The notes below the pieces were generated by a model. That model saw nothing but the letters and a program-made list of their open reading frames with translations. It ran no database searches and was not told the origin of the DNA. Below are positions 1 through 8,384 of a DNA stretch of 64,000 nucleotides, piece by piece (the first letter of the stretch is position 1; each line of letters begins with the position of its first letter). The stretch is taken from NCBI GenBank assembly GCA_001447805.1, contig CP013099.1:1736001-1800000 (forward strand), read 5' to 3'. Position numbers and translations under genes: made by a program. Origin of the DNA: Candidatus Tenderia electrophaga. Its GTDB lineage: Bacteria; Pseudomonadota; Gammaproteobacteria; Tenderiales; Tenderiaceae.

Positions 1-716
1 ACCAGGATGGTATGCTCCCACTGCGCCGACAGGCTGCGGTCCTTGGTCACCACGGTCCATTTGTCCGGCAGCAGCTTGACCTCGCGGCGGCCGGCGTTGA
101 CCATGGGTTCGATGGTGAAGATCATCCCTGGTTTCAGGCTCAGGCCGGTGTCGGGCCTGCCGTAGTGCAGCACCTGGGGGTCTTCGTGGAATTCGGCGCC
201 GATGCCGTGACCGCAATATTCGCGCACCACGGAAAAACTGTTCTGTTCCGCGTATTGCTGGATGGCATGGCCGATGTCTCCCAGCTTGACGCCCGGTTTG
301 ACCATTTCGATGCCCAATTTCAGGCACTCGTGGCTGATCTGGCAGACCCGGCGCGCCAGGATGGAGGGCTCGCCGACGAAAAACATTTTGCTGGTGTCGC
401 CGTGATAGTGGTCCTTGATGACGGTGACGTCGATGTTGACGATGTCACCGCTCTTGAGCACCTTTTGGCCCGGAATGCCGTGACAGACCTGGTGATTCAC
501 CGAGGTGCAGATGGACTTGGGAAAACCGTGATAATTCAACGGCGCCGGAATCGCCTGCTGCTCATTGACGATATAGTCATGGCATAGCCGGTCCAGTTCC
601 TCGGTGGTGACACCGGGCTGCACATGGGGGCGGATCATCTGCAGCACCTCGGCCGCCAGGCGGCCGGCGACGCGCATTTTCTCTATTTCTTCCGGGGTTT
701 TTATCTTGACGGCCAT
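1..716 (-). CDS. map: Methionine aminopeptidase type I (3' end cut by window edge)
   Basis: Removes the N-terminal methionine from nascent proteins in the cytoplasm. Reading the minus strand from the ATG at 716 gives a protein starting MAVKIKTPEEIEKMRVAGRL, typical of type I MetAP. Further in are FPKSICTSVN, the metal-ligand region VNIDVTVIKDHYHGDTSKMF, and HGIGAEFHEDPQVLHYG, which holds the catalytic histidine. About 238 codons are present. The family is about 255-265 residues, so only a short C-terminal piece is missing. It is divergent from rpsB, the usual gammaproteobacterial arrangement. Product recognised by motif and context. Confidence 0.95.
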   Translation of the reverse strand, partial: MAVKIKTPEEIEKMRVAGRLAAEVLQMIRPHVQPGVTTEELDRLCHDYIVNEQQAIPAPLNYHGFPKSICTSVNHQVCHGIPGQKVLKSGDIVNIDVTVIKDHYHGDTSKMFFVGEPSILARRVCQISHECLKLGIEMVKPGVKLGDIGHAIQQYAEQNSFSVVREYCGHGIGAEFHEDPQVLHYGRPDTGLSLKPGMIFTIEPMVNAGRREVKLLPDKWTVVTKDRSLSAQWEHTIL

Positions 717-838
717 GCTGAAGAACCTGAATAAACTACTAAGGAATGGGTATCCCGACCATATTAGCGTGTTTTGCATCTCCTTGTCAGCCCACAGATT
801 TTTGCCTTTTTTCCGGCGCTGGCGCAGGGCCGTGAAGA

Positions 839-867
839 TTGAGCGCAAGGCCGCTTTATGGTATAAA
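839..867 (+). promoter_or_regulatory. Sigma70-type promoter for rpsB-tsf
   Basis: TTGAGC (839-844), a 17-bp spacer and TATAAA (862-867) form a near-consensus promoter. A GC-rich discriminator (GCGCGCC) follows directly, as at ribosomal promoters under stringent (ppGpp) control. The implied start near 873-876 leaves a leader of about 220 nt before rpsB. Seen in sequence; activity is inferred. Confidence 0.7.
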
Positions 868-874
868 GCGCGCC

Positions 875-1095
875 AACCGGATGGAAATTCACCGGTTTGG
901 ACGCAAGGCGCCTGTTGCAACCTCGTCATCGCGGATTTACCCGGTTTGACGGGCGTCTTTAAATAACCGCCGGTTTTGGCCGGCAAATTCACACGTGCAT
1001 CGTCACCGCTGCCTGGGTGCCTCAGGGTCGAATATAGCCACAGAGGTTGGGTCGTCGGGATGTACGGAGGCTTAACCCGATTCAGGAGAATCTAA
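875..1095 (+). ncRNA. Candidate rpsB 5' leader (S2 autoregulatory / t44-like RNA)
   Basis: Transcribed, untranslated leader predicted from the promoter at 839-867 to the rpsB ATG. It ends with the rpsB Shine-Dalgarno AGGAG (1084-1088). Its length and position match the gammaproteobacterial rpsB leader through which S2 represses rpsB-tsf. I cannot verify the covariance structure by eye, so the assignment to the family is tentative. Confidence 0.4.
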
Positions 1096-1908
1096 ATGTC
1101 TAACGTTTCTATGCGTCAAATGCTGGAGGCCGGTGTTCACTTCGGCCACCAGACCCGTTACTGGAACCCGAAGATGGGTCCCTACATCTTCGGCGATCGC
1201 AACAAGATCCACATCATCAATCTGGAAAAGACCCTGCCGCTGTTCAACGATGCCATGAACTACGTCGGCAGCCTGGCGGCCAAGAAGGGTAAAATCCTGT
1301 TCGTCGGCACCAAGCGCGCCGCCCAGGACATCGTCCGTGAAGAGGCCACCCGTTGCGACATGCCCTATGTCAACCACCGCTGGTTGGGTGGCATGCTGAC
1401 CAACTTCAAGACCATCAAGCAATCCATCAAGCGCCTCAAGGAGCTGGAGGCCATGGAGCAGGACGGCCGCATGGAGCGCTTTAATAAGAAAGAGGCGCTG
1501 GGCTATCGCCGCGAGATGGAAAAGCTGGAGCGCAGCCTGGGTGGCATCAAGAACATGGCCACCCTGCCCGATGCGATCTTCGTCATCGATTCCGGCCACG
1601 AAAAGATCGCCATCAGCGAGGCGCACACCCTGGGCATTCCGGTGGTCGGCGTTATCGACACCAACAACGATCCCCGCGCGGTGGATTACATGATCCCCGG
1701 CAATGACGACTCAGCCCGCGCCATTGCCCTGTACGCGCGCGGCCTGGCCGACGCCGTGATCACCGGCCGCGCCTCCGTGGTCAGCGGCGGTGCTGACGAA
1801 TTCGTCGAAGTCGACGATCTGGAAGAAGCGGCCGTGAAGACCACCGTCAAGCAGCCGAAGAAGACCGCGGCGGGGCAGGACGAAGCAGGTAAATCGGCTC
1901 AGGCCTAA
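1096..1908 (+). CDS. rpsB: 30S ribosomal protein S2
   Basis: Structural protein of the small ribosomal subunit, needed for S1 binding. The 270-residue product begins [20 protein letters not shown] and contains the S2 signatures [12 protein letters not shown] and [14 protein letters not shown]. The C-terminus is extended by an acidic, then lysine-rich tail ([20 protein letters not shown]), making it longer than the roughly 241-residue E. coli protein. A good Shine-Dalgarno (AGGAG) precedes the ATG. It is followed by tsf after a hairpin, as in most bacteria, and is probably autoregulated through its leader. Confidence 0.98.
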   Translation: MSNVSMRQMLEAGVHFGHQTRYWNPKMGPYIFGDRNKIHIINLEKTLPLFNDAMNYVGSLAAKKGKILFVGTKRAAQDIVREEATRCDMPYVNHRWLGGMLTNFKTIKQSIKRLKELEAMEQDGRMERFNKKEALGYRREMEKLERSLGGIKNMATLPDAIFVIDSGHEKIAISEAHTLGIPVVGVIDTNNDPRAVDYMIPGNDDSARAIALYARGLADAVITGRASVVSGGADEFVEVDDLEEAAVKTTVKQPKKTAAGQDEAGKSAQA

Positions 1909-1934
1909 ACGCCGTCGTCGTTCACAGGTCGAAC

Positions 1935-1955
1935 GAGCCGCCCCCTGGGCGGCTC
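1935..1955 (+). terminator. Hairpin between rpsB and tsf (attenuator/processing site)
   Basis: GAGCCGCC (1935-1942) pairs perfectly with GGCGGCTC (1948-1955) across a 5-nt loop. Only ATTGTAT follows, so it is a weak terminator at best. In E. coli a comparable rpsB-tsf structure gives partial read-through into tsf. Seen in sequence; role inferred. Confidence 0.6.
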
Positions 1956-2001
1956 ATTGTATAGACAGATATTAACTAGTTAATTTAGCGAGGTTGAGGC
2001 A

Positions 2002-2883
2002 ATGGCAATTACAGCAGCCCTGGTGAAAGAACTGCGCGAACGTACCGGCGCAGGCATGATGGAATGTAAAAAGACATTGGTGGAAACCGACGGCGACATC
2101 GATGCGGCGATCGAGTTGATGCGTAAAAGCGGTATGGCCAAGGCGGATAAGAAGGCCGGCCGGGTCGCCGCCGAGGGCATTATCGCCATGGCGCGCGGCG
2201 CCGACGCCAAGCAGGCGGTGCTGGTGGAAGTGAATTGCGAAACCGACTTTGTCGCCAAGGGTGATGATTTCACCGCCTTCGCCGACAAGGTCGCACGCCG
2301 CGCCCTGGACGCCGGTGTCGATAGCGCCGAAGCACTGTCGCAAACCGCCATCGAAGACGGCGGCGCCACGGTGGAAGAGGCGCGCAAGGAACTGATCGCC
2401 AAGATCGGTGAAAACATCTCCGTGCGCCGCGTCAGCCGGGTCGAGTCGGGCGGCGTGGTGGGCGCGTATCTGCACGGCAGCCGCATCGGCGTCCTGGTCG
2501 CCGTCGAGGGCGGTGATGAGGCGCTGGCGCGCGACATCGCCATGCACGTGGCCGCCAGCAAGCCTGTCTGCGTAAGCGCCGATGAGGTGCCCGCCGACGT
2601 CATCGACAAGGAAAAGGAGATCTTTTCCGCTCAGGCGGCCGAAAGCGGCAAGCCCGCCGACATCATCGAGAAGATGGTCTCCGGCCGCATCAACAAGTAC
2701 CTGAAGGAGATCACCCTGCTGGGTCAACCCTTCGTCAAGGATCCCGACCAGACCGTCGAGAAACTGCTTGCCGCCAAGGGCGCCAAGGTCACCGGCTTTG
2801 TGCGCCTCGAGGTGGGTGAAGGTATTGAGAAGAAGGAAGAGGATTTCGTCGCCGAAGTCATGGCTCAAGCCAAGGGAGCCTGA
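2002..2883 (+). CDS. tsf: Translation elongation factor Ts
   Basis: Nucleotide-exchange factor for EF-Tu. The 293-residue protein opens [19 protein letters not shown] with the UBA-like N-domain and the signature [19 protein letters not shown]. The core follows with [16 protein letters not shown]. The length matches the family (about 283-295). It lies downstream of rpsB and 3 bp before pyrH, the standard rpsB-tsf-pyrH-frr order. Confidence 0.98.
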   Translation: MAITAALVKELRERTGAGMMECKKTLVETDGDIDAAIELMRKSGMAKADKKAGRVAAEGIIAMARGADAKQAVLVEVNCETDFVAKGDDFTAFADKVARRALDAGVDSAEALSQTAIEDGGATVEEARKELIAKIGENISVRRVSRVESGGVVGAYLHGSRIGVLVAVEGGDEALARDIAMHVAASKPVCVSADEVPADVIDKEKEIFSAQAAESGKPADIIEKMVSGRINKYLKEITLLGQPFVKDPDQTVEKLLAAKGAKVTGFVRLEVGEGIEKKEEDFVAEVMAQAKGA

Positions 2884-2886
2884 TAC

Positions 2887-3615
2887 GTGAATGAGGCAGT
2901 GGTAAAAGCTCCGAAGTACAAGCGCATCCTGCTAAAGCTCAGCGGCGAGGCCCTGATGGGTGAGGGTCAATACGGAATTGACCCTGATACCATCAAACGT
3001 ATCGCGGAAGAAGTGGAGGGCCTGGTCAAGGCCGGTATCGAGGTCGGTATGGTGATCGGCGGCGGCAATATTTTCCGCGGCGCCGGACTGGCCGAGGCGG
3101 GCATGGATCGGGTTACCGGCGACCACATGGGTATGTTGGCCACGGTCATCAATGCCCTGGCCATGCAAGACGCCCTTGAGCATCGCGGCATTTACGCCCG
3201 TGTCATGTCGGCCATCAAGATCAACCAGATCTGCGAGGACTATATCCGTCGGCGCGCCGTGCGTCATCTGGAAAAGGGGCGCGTGGTGATCTTCGCCGCG
3301 GGTACCGGCAATCCGTTCTTCACCACCGATTCCGCCGCCAGTCTGCGTGCGGTGGAGATCGGTGCCGACCTGCTGATCAAGGCCACCAAGGTGGATGGGG
3401 TGTATACCGCGGATCCGGTCAAGGACGCGTCGGCGCAACGTTATAGGACGCTGGATTTCGACCAGGTCTTGGATCAGCGCCTGGCGGTTATGGATGCCAC
3501 CGCGATCGTGATGTGTCGCGACTACAAAATGCCCCTGTGTGTATTGAATATCAACAAACCCGGTGCCCTGATGAATGCCTTGTTGGGGAATGAAGAGGGC
3601 ACTTTCGTTCGGTAA
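2887..3615 (+). CDS. pyrH: UMP kinase
   Basis: Phosphorylates UMP to UDP in pyrimidine nucleotide synthesis; a cytoplasmic hexamer of the amino-acid-kinase fold. It shows [18 protein letters not shown], the glycine loop [12 protein letters not shown] and [20 protein letters not shown]. The start is GTG at 2887, only 3 bp after the tsf stop, with AAGGGAG as Shine-Dalgarno inside the tsf end. 242 residues, as expected. Confidence 0.97.
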   Translation: MNEAVVKAPKYKRILLKLSGEALMGEGQYGIDPDTIKRIAEEVEGLVKAGIEVGMVIGGGNIFRGAGLAEAGMDRVTGDHMGMLATVINALAMQDALEHRGIYARVMSAIKINQICEDYIRRRAVRHLEKGRVVIFAAGTGNPFFTTDSAASLRAVEIGADLLIKATKVDGVYTADPVKDASAQRYRTLDFDQVLDQRLAVMDATAIVMCRDYKMPLCVLNINKPGALMNALLGNEEGTFVR

Positions 3616-3626
3616 AGGGATTAAGC

Positions 3627-4184
3627 ATGATTGAAGAAATTAAGAAGGATGCCGCGACGCGGATGGGAAAAAGCATCGAGGCCCTGAAAAGCGAATTTTC
3701 CAAGATCAGAACGGGCCGCGCCCACACCAGTCTGCTGGATCACGTCAAGGTGGACTACTACGGCAACGAAGTGCCGCTCAATCAGGCGGCGACGGTGTCG
3801 GTTTCCGACGCCCGCACATTGACCGTGCAGCCCTGGGAAAAGAGCATGGTGCCGGTGGTGGAAAAGGCCATCCTCAACTCCGACTTGGGCCTGAACCCGT
3901 CCACCTCCGGTGAAACGATTCGCGTGCCCCTGCCCATGCTCACCGAAGAGCGGCGCAAGGAGATGATTCGCGTGGTCCGCAACGAAGCCGAAGGCGCGCG
4001 CGTGGCGGTGCGCAATATCCGTCGTGACGCCAACAACGACATCAAAGAGTTGTTGAAGGAAAAAGAGATTACCGAGGACGAGTCACACCGCGGTGAAGAA
4101 GAGATTCAAAAAATCACCGACAAGAACATTGCCGACATAGAACAGTTACTGGCAGTCAAAGAAAAAGATCTCATGGAGATCTAG
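3627..4184 (+). CDS. frr: Ribosome recycling factor
   Basis: Splits post-termination ribosomes together with EF-G. The 185-residue protein has the standard RRF length. It carries [22 protein letters not shown] near the N-terminus and [20 protein letters not shown] in the C-terminal helical region. It is 11 bp downstream of pyrH, in the conserved operon leading to uppS. Confidence 0.98.
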   Translation: MIEEIKKDAATRMGKSIEALKSEFSKIRTGRAHTSLLDHVKVDYYGNEVPLNQAATVSVSDARTLTVQPWEKSMVPVVEKAILNSDLGLNPSTSGETIRVPLPMLTEERRKEMIRVVRNEAEGARVAVRNIRRDANNDIKELLKEKEITEDESHRGEEEIQKITDKNIADIEQLLAVKEKDLMEI

Positions 4185-4252
4185 TGTTGGAGGGGCCGTG
4201 GCGGTCCCGTCCAAGTTTCAGTGCAATTTGCTCCATACCTGTAGGTAAGCGC

Positions 4253-5014
4253 ATGTCTGAAGGCCCACAAGCGGAAGAATATTACGGCAAGATCCCTCGC
4301 CACATCGCCATCATCATGGACGGTAACGGGCGTTGGGCCAAGCGCCGTCATATGCCGCGCGTGGCGGGGCATCGTGCCGGCGTGGAGTCGGTGCGCGCCA
4401 TTGTGCGGCGTTGCGGTGAGCTGGACGTCAAGGTGCTCACCCTGTTCGCCTTCAGCAGCGAAAACTGGCGCCGTCCGGAACAGGAAGTGGGGCTGCTGAT
4501 GGAGTTGTTCATGCTCGCCCTGCAGCGTGAATCCAAACGCCTGCATCAGAACAATGTGCGGCTCAGGATCATCGGCGATCTGAGCCGCTTTTCCGGCAAG
4601 CTGCGCGGCGAGGTCGACAAGGCCGAGGCCTTGACCCAGGATAACACCGGTCTGCAGCTGGCCATCGCCGCCAACTACGGCGGTCGCTGGGACATCACCC
4701 AGGCGGTGAAGACCATTGCCGGGCGTATCGCGGCCGCCGAGATCGCCGCCGAGGCTGTCTCCGAAGACTTGATTCATCAACAGCTGTGCCTGGCCGACAT
4801 GCCCGAGCCTGATCTGTTTATCCGCACCGGCGGCGAGCAGCGCATCAGTAATTTCCTGCTCTGGCAGCTGGCCTACAGTGAACTCTATTTCACCGACACC
4901 CTCTGGCCCGACTTCAATAAGGATGAACTGGATGCGGCCCTGCACTGGTTCGCCAGTCGCCAGCGTCGTTTCGGACGCACCGGCGATCAGGTGGAGCAGA
5001 TCAGAAGTGCTTAA
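4253..5014 (+). CDS. uppS: Undecaprenyl diphosphate synthase (cis-prenyltransferase)
   Basis: Condenses eight isopentenyl diphosphates onto farnesyl diphosphate to make the C55 carrier lipid for peptidoglycan and O-antigen. From ATG 4253 the product is 253 residues, equal to the E. coli enzyme. It holds HIAIIMDGNGRWAKRR, whose Asp binds Mg2+/pyrophosphate, and the C-terminal signature DLFIRTGGEQRISNFLLWQL. A GTG at 4184 would add 23 residues with no family similarity, so the ATG is preferred. It overlaps cdsA by 8 nt. Confidence 0.96.
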   Translation: MSEGPQAEEYYGKIPRHIAIIMDGNGRWAKRRHMPRVAGHRAGVESVRAIVRRCGELDVKVLTLFAFSSENWRRPEQEVGLLMELFMLALQRESKRLHQNNVRLRIIGDLSRFSGKLRGEVDKAEALTQDNTGLQLAIAANYGGRWDITQAVKTIAGRIAAAEIAAEAVSEDLIHQQLCLADMPEPDLFIRTGGEQRISNFLLWQLAYSELYFTDTLWPDFNKDELDAALHWFASRQRRFGRTGDQVEQIRSA

Positions 5015-5837
5015 GCAACGTCTGCTGACGGCACTGGTGCTCATACCACTGGTGGTGTGGGCTGTGTTGGGCTTGAATACCGAGGTGTTGGCCTTGATCC
5101 TGGCGCTGTTCGTGGTGATCGCCAGTTGGGAGTGGGGCCGTCTGATCGGGTTGAACTCCGTGGTGACGAAAACCGCGTATGCCTTGATGATCGTCACTTT
5201 GTTGCTGTTGGCCCATCTCGGCGCGCGGCAGCTGGCCGGTGTCGGGTTCATGATCTTCGCCCTGGCGGGCGCTTGGTGGTTGGTGGGCGCCGCATGGGTG
5301 TTTGTTTATCGCGGTGCCAAGGGTATCAAGGCGCGGGATACCTTTATCGGTATGCTCGTCGGTATCCTGGTGCTGGTGCCGACCTGGCTGGCGCTGACCC
5401 GCATTCACGGCTTTTCCGCCGACGGTCCCTACCTGATGCTGTTCGTGATGGTGCTGATCTGGGCGGCGGACAGCGGCGCCTACTTCGTCGGCCGCAAGCT
5501 GGGTCGGCATAAACTGGCGCCGGCGGTGAGCCCCGGCAAGACCGTCGAAGGCGTCGTCGGCGGCTTGGTCGCGGCGGGTCTGTTCTCGCTCATCGCCGCC
5601 TTCGGTTTTGAGTTGCCGCTGTTGGGTATCGCCGGTTTTGTCCTCTTGTCCCTGGTGGTGGTGCTGTTTTCCATCGTCGGTGATCTGTTCGAAAGTCTGG
5701 TCAAGCGCCGCGTCGGCGTGAAGGACAGCGGCCAATTGCTGCCCGGCCACGGTGGTATGCTGGATCGTATCGATAGCCTGACCGCGGCGGCACCCATTTT
5801 CGCCCTGGGCTTGAGCCTGTTCGGAGGGGCACGATGA
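5007..5837 (+). CDS. cdsA: Phosphatidate cytidylyltransferase (CDP-diglyceride synthase)
   Basis: Makes CDP-diacylglycerol from phosphatidic acid and CTP at the inner membrane. The product is very hydrophobic with several membrane segments. It ends in the CDS signature region ([45 protein letters not shown]). The GTG at 5007, overlapping the uppS stop, gives [19 protein letters not shown] as first transmembrane segment (276 residues). Upstream ATGs lie inside uppS. Standard uppS-cdsA-dxr order. Confidence 0.95.
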   Translation: MLKQRLLTALVLIPLVVWAVLGLNTEVLALILALFVVIASWEWGRLIGLNSVVTKTAYALMIVTLLLLAHLGARQLAGVGFMIFALAGAWWLVGAAWVFVYRGAKGIKARDTFIGMLVGILVLVPTWLALTRIHGFSADGPYLMLFVMVLIWAADSGAYFVGRKLGRHKLAPAVSPGKTVEGVVGGLVAAGLFSLIAAFGFELPLLGIAGFVLLSLVVVLFSIVGDLFESLVKRRVGVKDSGQLLPGHGGMLDRIDSLTAAAPIFALGLSLFGGAR

Positions 5838-7003
5838 TCGGCGTTACCGTACTCGGATCCACCGGCTCCATCGGCGTCAGCACCCTGGATGTGATCGCGC
5901 GCCATGACGATCGCTATCGTGTTGTGGCCCTGAGCGCCAACAGCGACGCCGACCGAATGGCGGCGCAATGCCGTGAATTCCAGCCGGATTACGCGGTGAT
6001 GGCCGATGAGGCGGCCGCCGAGGCCTTGGCGCTGCAGTTGCAGCAGACCGGCCTGGAGACCGAGGTGCTGGCCGGTGAAGAGGGGCTGGTCAAGGTGGCG
6101 AGCTTGGCCGAGACCGATTGCGTCATGGCCGCCATTGTCGGTGCCGCCGGGCTGTTGCCGGCATTGGCGGCGGCGCGTGCCGGCAAGCGTATCCTGTTGG
6201 CGAATAAAGAGGCGTTGGTGGTCTCGGGCCAGATCTTCATGGACGCGGTGCGTGAGAATGGCGCCGTGTTGTTGCCGGTGGATAGCGAGCATAATGCCGT
6301 GTTCCAGTGTATGCCGCCCGGTTACAGCGGCGATATGCTTCACGACGGTGTGCGGCGCATTTTGCTGACCGCGTCCGGCGGTCCGTTTCGCAGTGTCGAT
6401 CTGGCCGAGCTCGAGGCCGTGACACCGGACCAGGCCTGCGCCCATCCCACGTGGGTGATGGGACGCAAGATCTCGGTGGATTCGGCCACCATGATGAACA
6501 AGGGCCTGGAGGTGATCGAGGCGCGTTGGTTATTCAACGCCGAACCGGAGCGGATTCAGGTGGTCATACACCCGCAGAGTGTGATCCATTCGCTGGTGGA
6601 ATACGTGGACGGCTCGGTGCTGGCGCAGTTGGGCAGTCCCGACATGCGTACACCGATCGCCAATGCCCTGGCCTGGCCCGAGCGCATTGCCGCCGGCGTC
6701 AATCAGCTGGACCTGTTCGAAGTGGCGCGCTTGGACTTTGAGGCGCCCGACTTCGCGCGTTTCCCTTGTCTGCGCCTGGCCTACGAGGCCTTGGAGCGGG
6801 GCGGCAGCGCCTCGGCGGTATTGAACGCCGCCAATGAAGTGGCCGTTGCCGCCTTCCTCGACGGCCGTCTCAAGTTCACCGCCATCGCCGCCGTGGTGGA
6901 GCAGACATTGAATGCATTGCCGCCTGCTGCGGCGGATTCCTTGGAGCAGGTGCTGGATGCCGATCGCGAAGCGCGCGCATTCGCCGGGCGCTTGATTAAT
7001 TAA
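5834..7003 (+). CDS. dxr: 1-deoxy-D-xylulose 5-phosphate reductoisomerase
   Basis: Second enzyme of the MEP isoprenoid pathway (DXP to MEP, NADPH and divalent metal). The 389-residue protein starts with the nucleotide-binding motif [19 protein letters not shown]. It carries [13 protein letters not shown], the metal/substrate region [12 protein letters not shown] and [15 protein letters not shown]. The ATG overlaps the cdsA stop (ATGA), implying coupled translation. Its pathway partners ispD and ispF are at 33.8-35.0 kb. Confidence 0.98.
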   Translation: MIGVTVLGSTGSIGVSTLDVIARHDDRYRVVALSANSDADRMAAQCREFQPDYAVMADEAAAEALALQLQQTGLETEVLAGEEGLVKVASLAETDCVMAAIVGAAGLLPALAAARAGKRILLANKEALVVSGQIFMDAVRENGAVLLPVDSEHNAVFQCMPPGYSGDMLHDGVRRILLTASGGPFRSVDLAELEAVTPDQACAHPTWVMGRKISVDSATMMNKGLEVIEARWLFNAEPERIQVVIHPQSVIHSLVEYVDGSVLAQLGSPDMRTPIANALAWPERIAAGVNQLDLFEVARLDFEAPDFARFPCLRLAYEALERGGSASAVLNAANEVAVAAFLDGRLKFTAIAAVVEQTLNALPPAAADSLEQVLDADREARAFAGRLIN

Positions 7004-7018
7004 ATAATAGAATTATCT

Positions 7019-8377
7019 ATGGGCACAATTTTATCGTCAGTCTTTTTCTTCATCGTCGCGCTCGGCATCCTGGTCACGGTGCATGAATTCGGCCATTTCT
7101 GGGTGGCCCGCAAAGCGGGCGTCAAGGTGCTCCGTTTTTCCGTCGGCTTCGGCAAACCGCTGTGGAGCAAGACCGCCGGTCCGGATCAGATCGAATACGT
7201 GATCGCCGCCATTCCCCTGGGGGGGTATGTGCGCATGCTGGATGAACGCGAAGGCGAAGTGGCGCCGCATGAACTGCATCGCGCCTTCAATCGCCAACCC
7301 CTGGGCAAACGCTTCGCCGTGGTGCTGGCCGGACCGTTGTTCAATTTCATTCTGGCCATCATCGCCTACTGGCTGATTTTCGTGTTGGGCGTCACCGGCA
7401 TGAAGCCCATCGTTGGGACAGTTGCTGAAGATTCCATCGCCGCCCAGGGCGGCATGCAGGCCGGTGATCGAATCGTCGCCGTCGGCGGCCGCGAGACGCC
7501 CACTTGGTCGGTGGTGGTGGTGTCCATGTTGGAGCATGCCCTGGACAGCGGTGAGGTGGTTATGCGGGTAGCGCCGGCGCAGAGCGACGCCGAGACCCAA
7601 CGGGTAATCCGCTTCGACAAGATCCCGGAAGACCTGAATCGCGGCGGGCTGCTGGACTTTATCGGCATTCGTCCCTATCGTCCGTTGATTCCCGCCTTGA
7701 TCGGTAAGTTGGCGCCCAACGGGGCGGCGGAGCGCGCCGGGCTTGAGGTGGGTGACAGAGTGGTCGCCGCCGACGGGGAGGCGATCAAGGATTGGGAGCA
7801 ATGGGTGGATTATGTGCGCGCCCGTCCCGAACAGACGATAAATGTCGGCGTCGAACGCGACGGCGAACGGATTAATCTGGATTTGACCCCGGCCCGCGTC
7901 GAAGGGGATGTGGGCAAGATCGGTGCCGGCGTGCGGCTGCAGGAGTTGCCCGAGGAGTTGAAGTCCGAGGTGCGTTACGGTCCGGCCGAGGCGCTATTGA
8001 GCGCGACGGTGAAGACCTGGGATATGTCCATTCTGACCTTGCGCATGCTGGGCAAGATGGTGACCGGCGATGTCTCCCTGTCTAACCTCAGCGGTCCGTT
8101 GAGTATCGCGCGTTACGCCGGCTATTCCGCCAGCGCCGGTTTTGTCTCTTTCTTAACCTTTCTGGCGGTGGTCAGCATCAGCCTGGGGGTGTTGAATTTA
8201 TTGCCCGTGCCCATGCTCGACGGCGGCCATTTAATGTACTACATAGTCGAGTTTTTCAAGGGCAGTCCGGTATCAGATGCGGCCCAGATCACGGGCCAGA
8301 AGATCGGTATTGCTTTGCTGTTAGGGATGATGTTGCTTGCCTTTTATAACGATATTCTTCGGTTCTTTGTCAGTTAA
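7019..8377 (+). CDS. rseP: RIP metalloprotease RseP (site-2 protease)
   Basis: Inner-membrane zinc protease that cleaves the anti-sigma-E factor RseA and leftover signal peptides. The zinc site HEFGH sits near residue 20 (VTVHEFGHFWVARKAGV). Two PDZ domains follow (the second around ALIGKLAPNGAAERAGLEVGD). The second active-site motif is near the C-terminus (NLLPVPMLDGGHLMYYIVE), between membrane segments. 452 residues against 450 in E. coli. It sits directly before bamA, coupling envelope-stress sensing and outer-membrane assembly. Confidence 0.97.
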   Translation: MGTILSSVFFFIVALGILVTVHEFGHFWVARKAGVKVLRFSVGFGKPLWSKTAGPDQIEYVIAAIPLGGYVRMLDEREGEVAPHELHRAFNRQPLGKRFAVVLAGPLFNFILAIIAYWLIFVLGVTGMKPIVGTVAEDSIAAQGGMQAGDRIVAVGGRETPTWSVVVVSMLEHALDSGEVVMRVAPAQSDAETQRVIRFDKIPEDLNRGGLLDFIGIRPYRPLIPALIGKLAPNGAAERAGLEVGDRVVAADGEAIKDWEQWVDYVRARPEQTINVGVERDGERINLDLTPARVEGDVGKIGAGVRLQELPEELKSEVRYGPAEALLSATVKTWDMSILTLRMLGKMVTGDVSLSNLSGPLSIARYAGYSASAGFVSFLTFLAVVSISLGVLNLLPVPMLDGGHLMYYIVEFFKGSPVSDAAQITGQKIGIALLLGMMLLAFYNDILRFFVS

Positions 8378-8384
8378 AGCCGCA

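Larger units (their letters stand above)
717..1095 (+). other. map-rpsB divergent intergenic region (379 bp) with long rpsB leader
   Basis: No credible protein is encoded here. The right half holds a strong rpsB promoter followed by a leader of about 220 nt. The leader has GC-rich self-complementary stretches (for example around 970-985, CCGCCGGTTTTGGCCGGC). In enterics this interval carries the S2 autoregulatory leader / t44 (tff) RNA. That family assignment is inferred from position and length only. Confidence 0.55.

Noticed and set aside
12-587. Plus-strand open frame of 191 codons at the left edge
   Set aside because: It is antisense to map, whose conserved motifs read on the minus strand.
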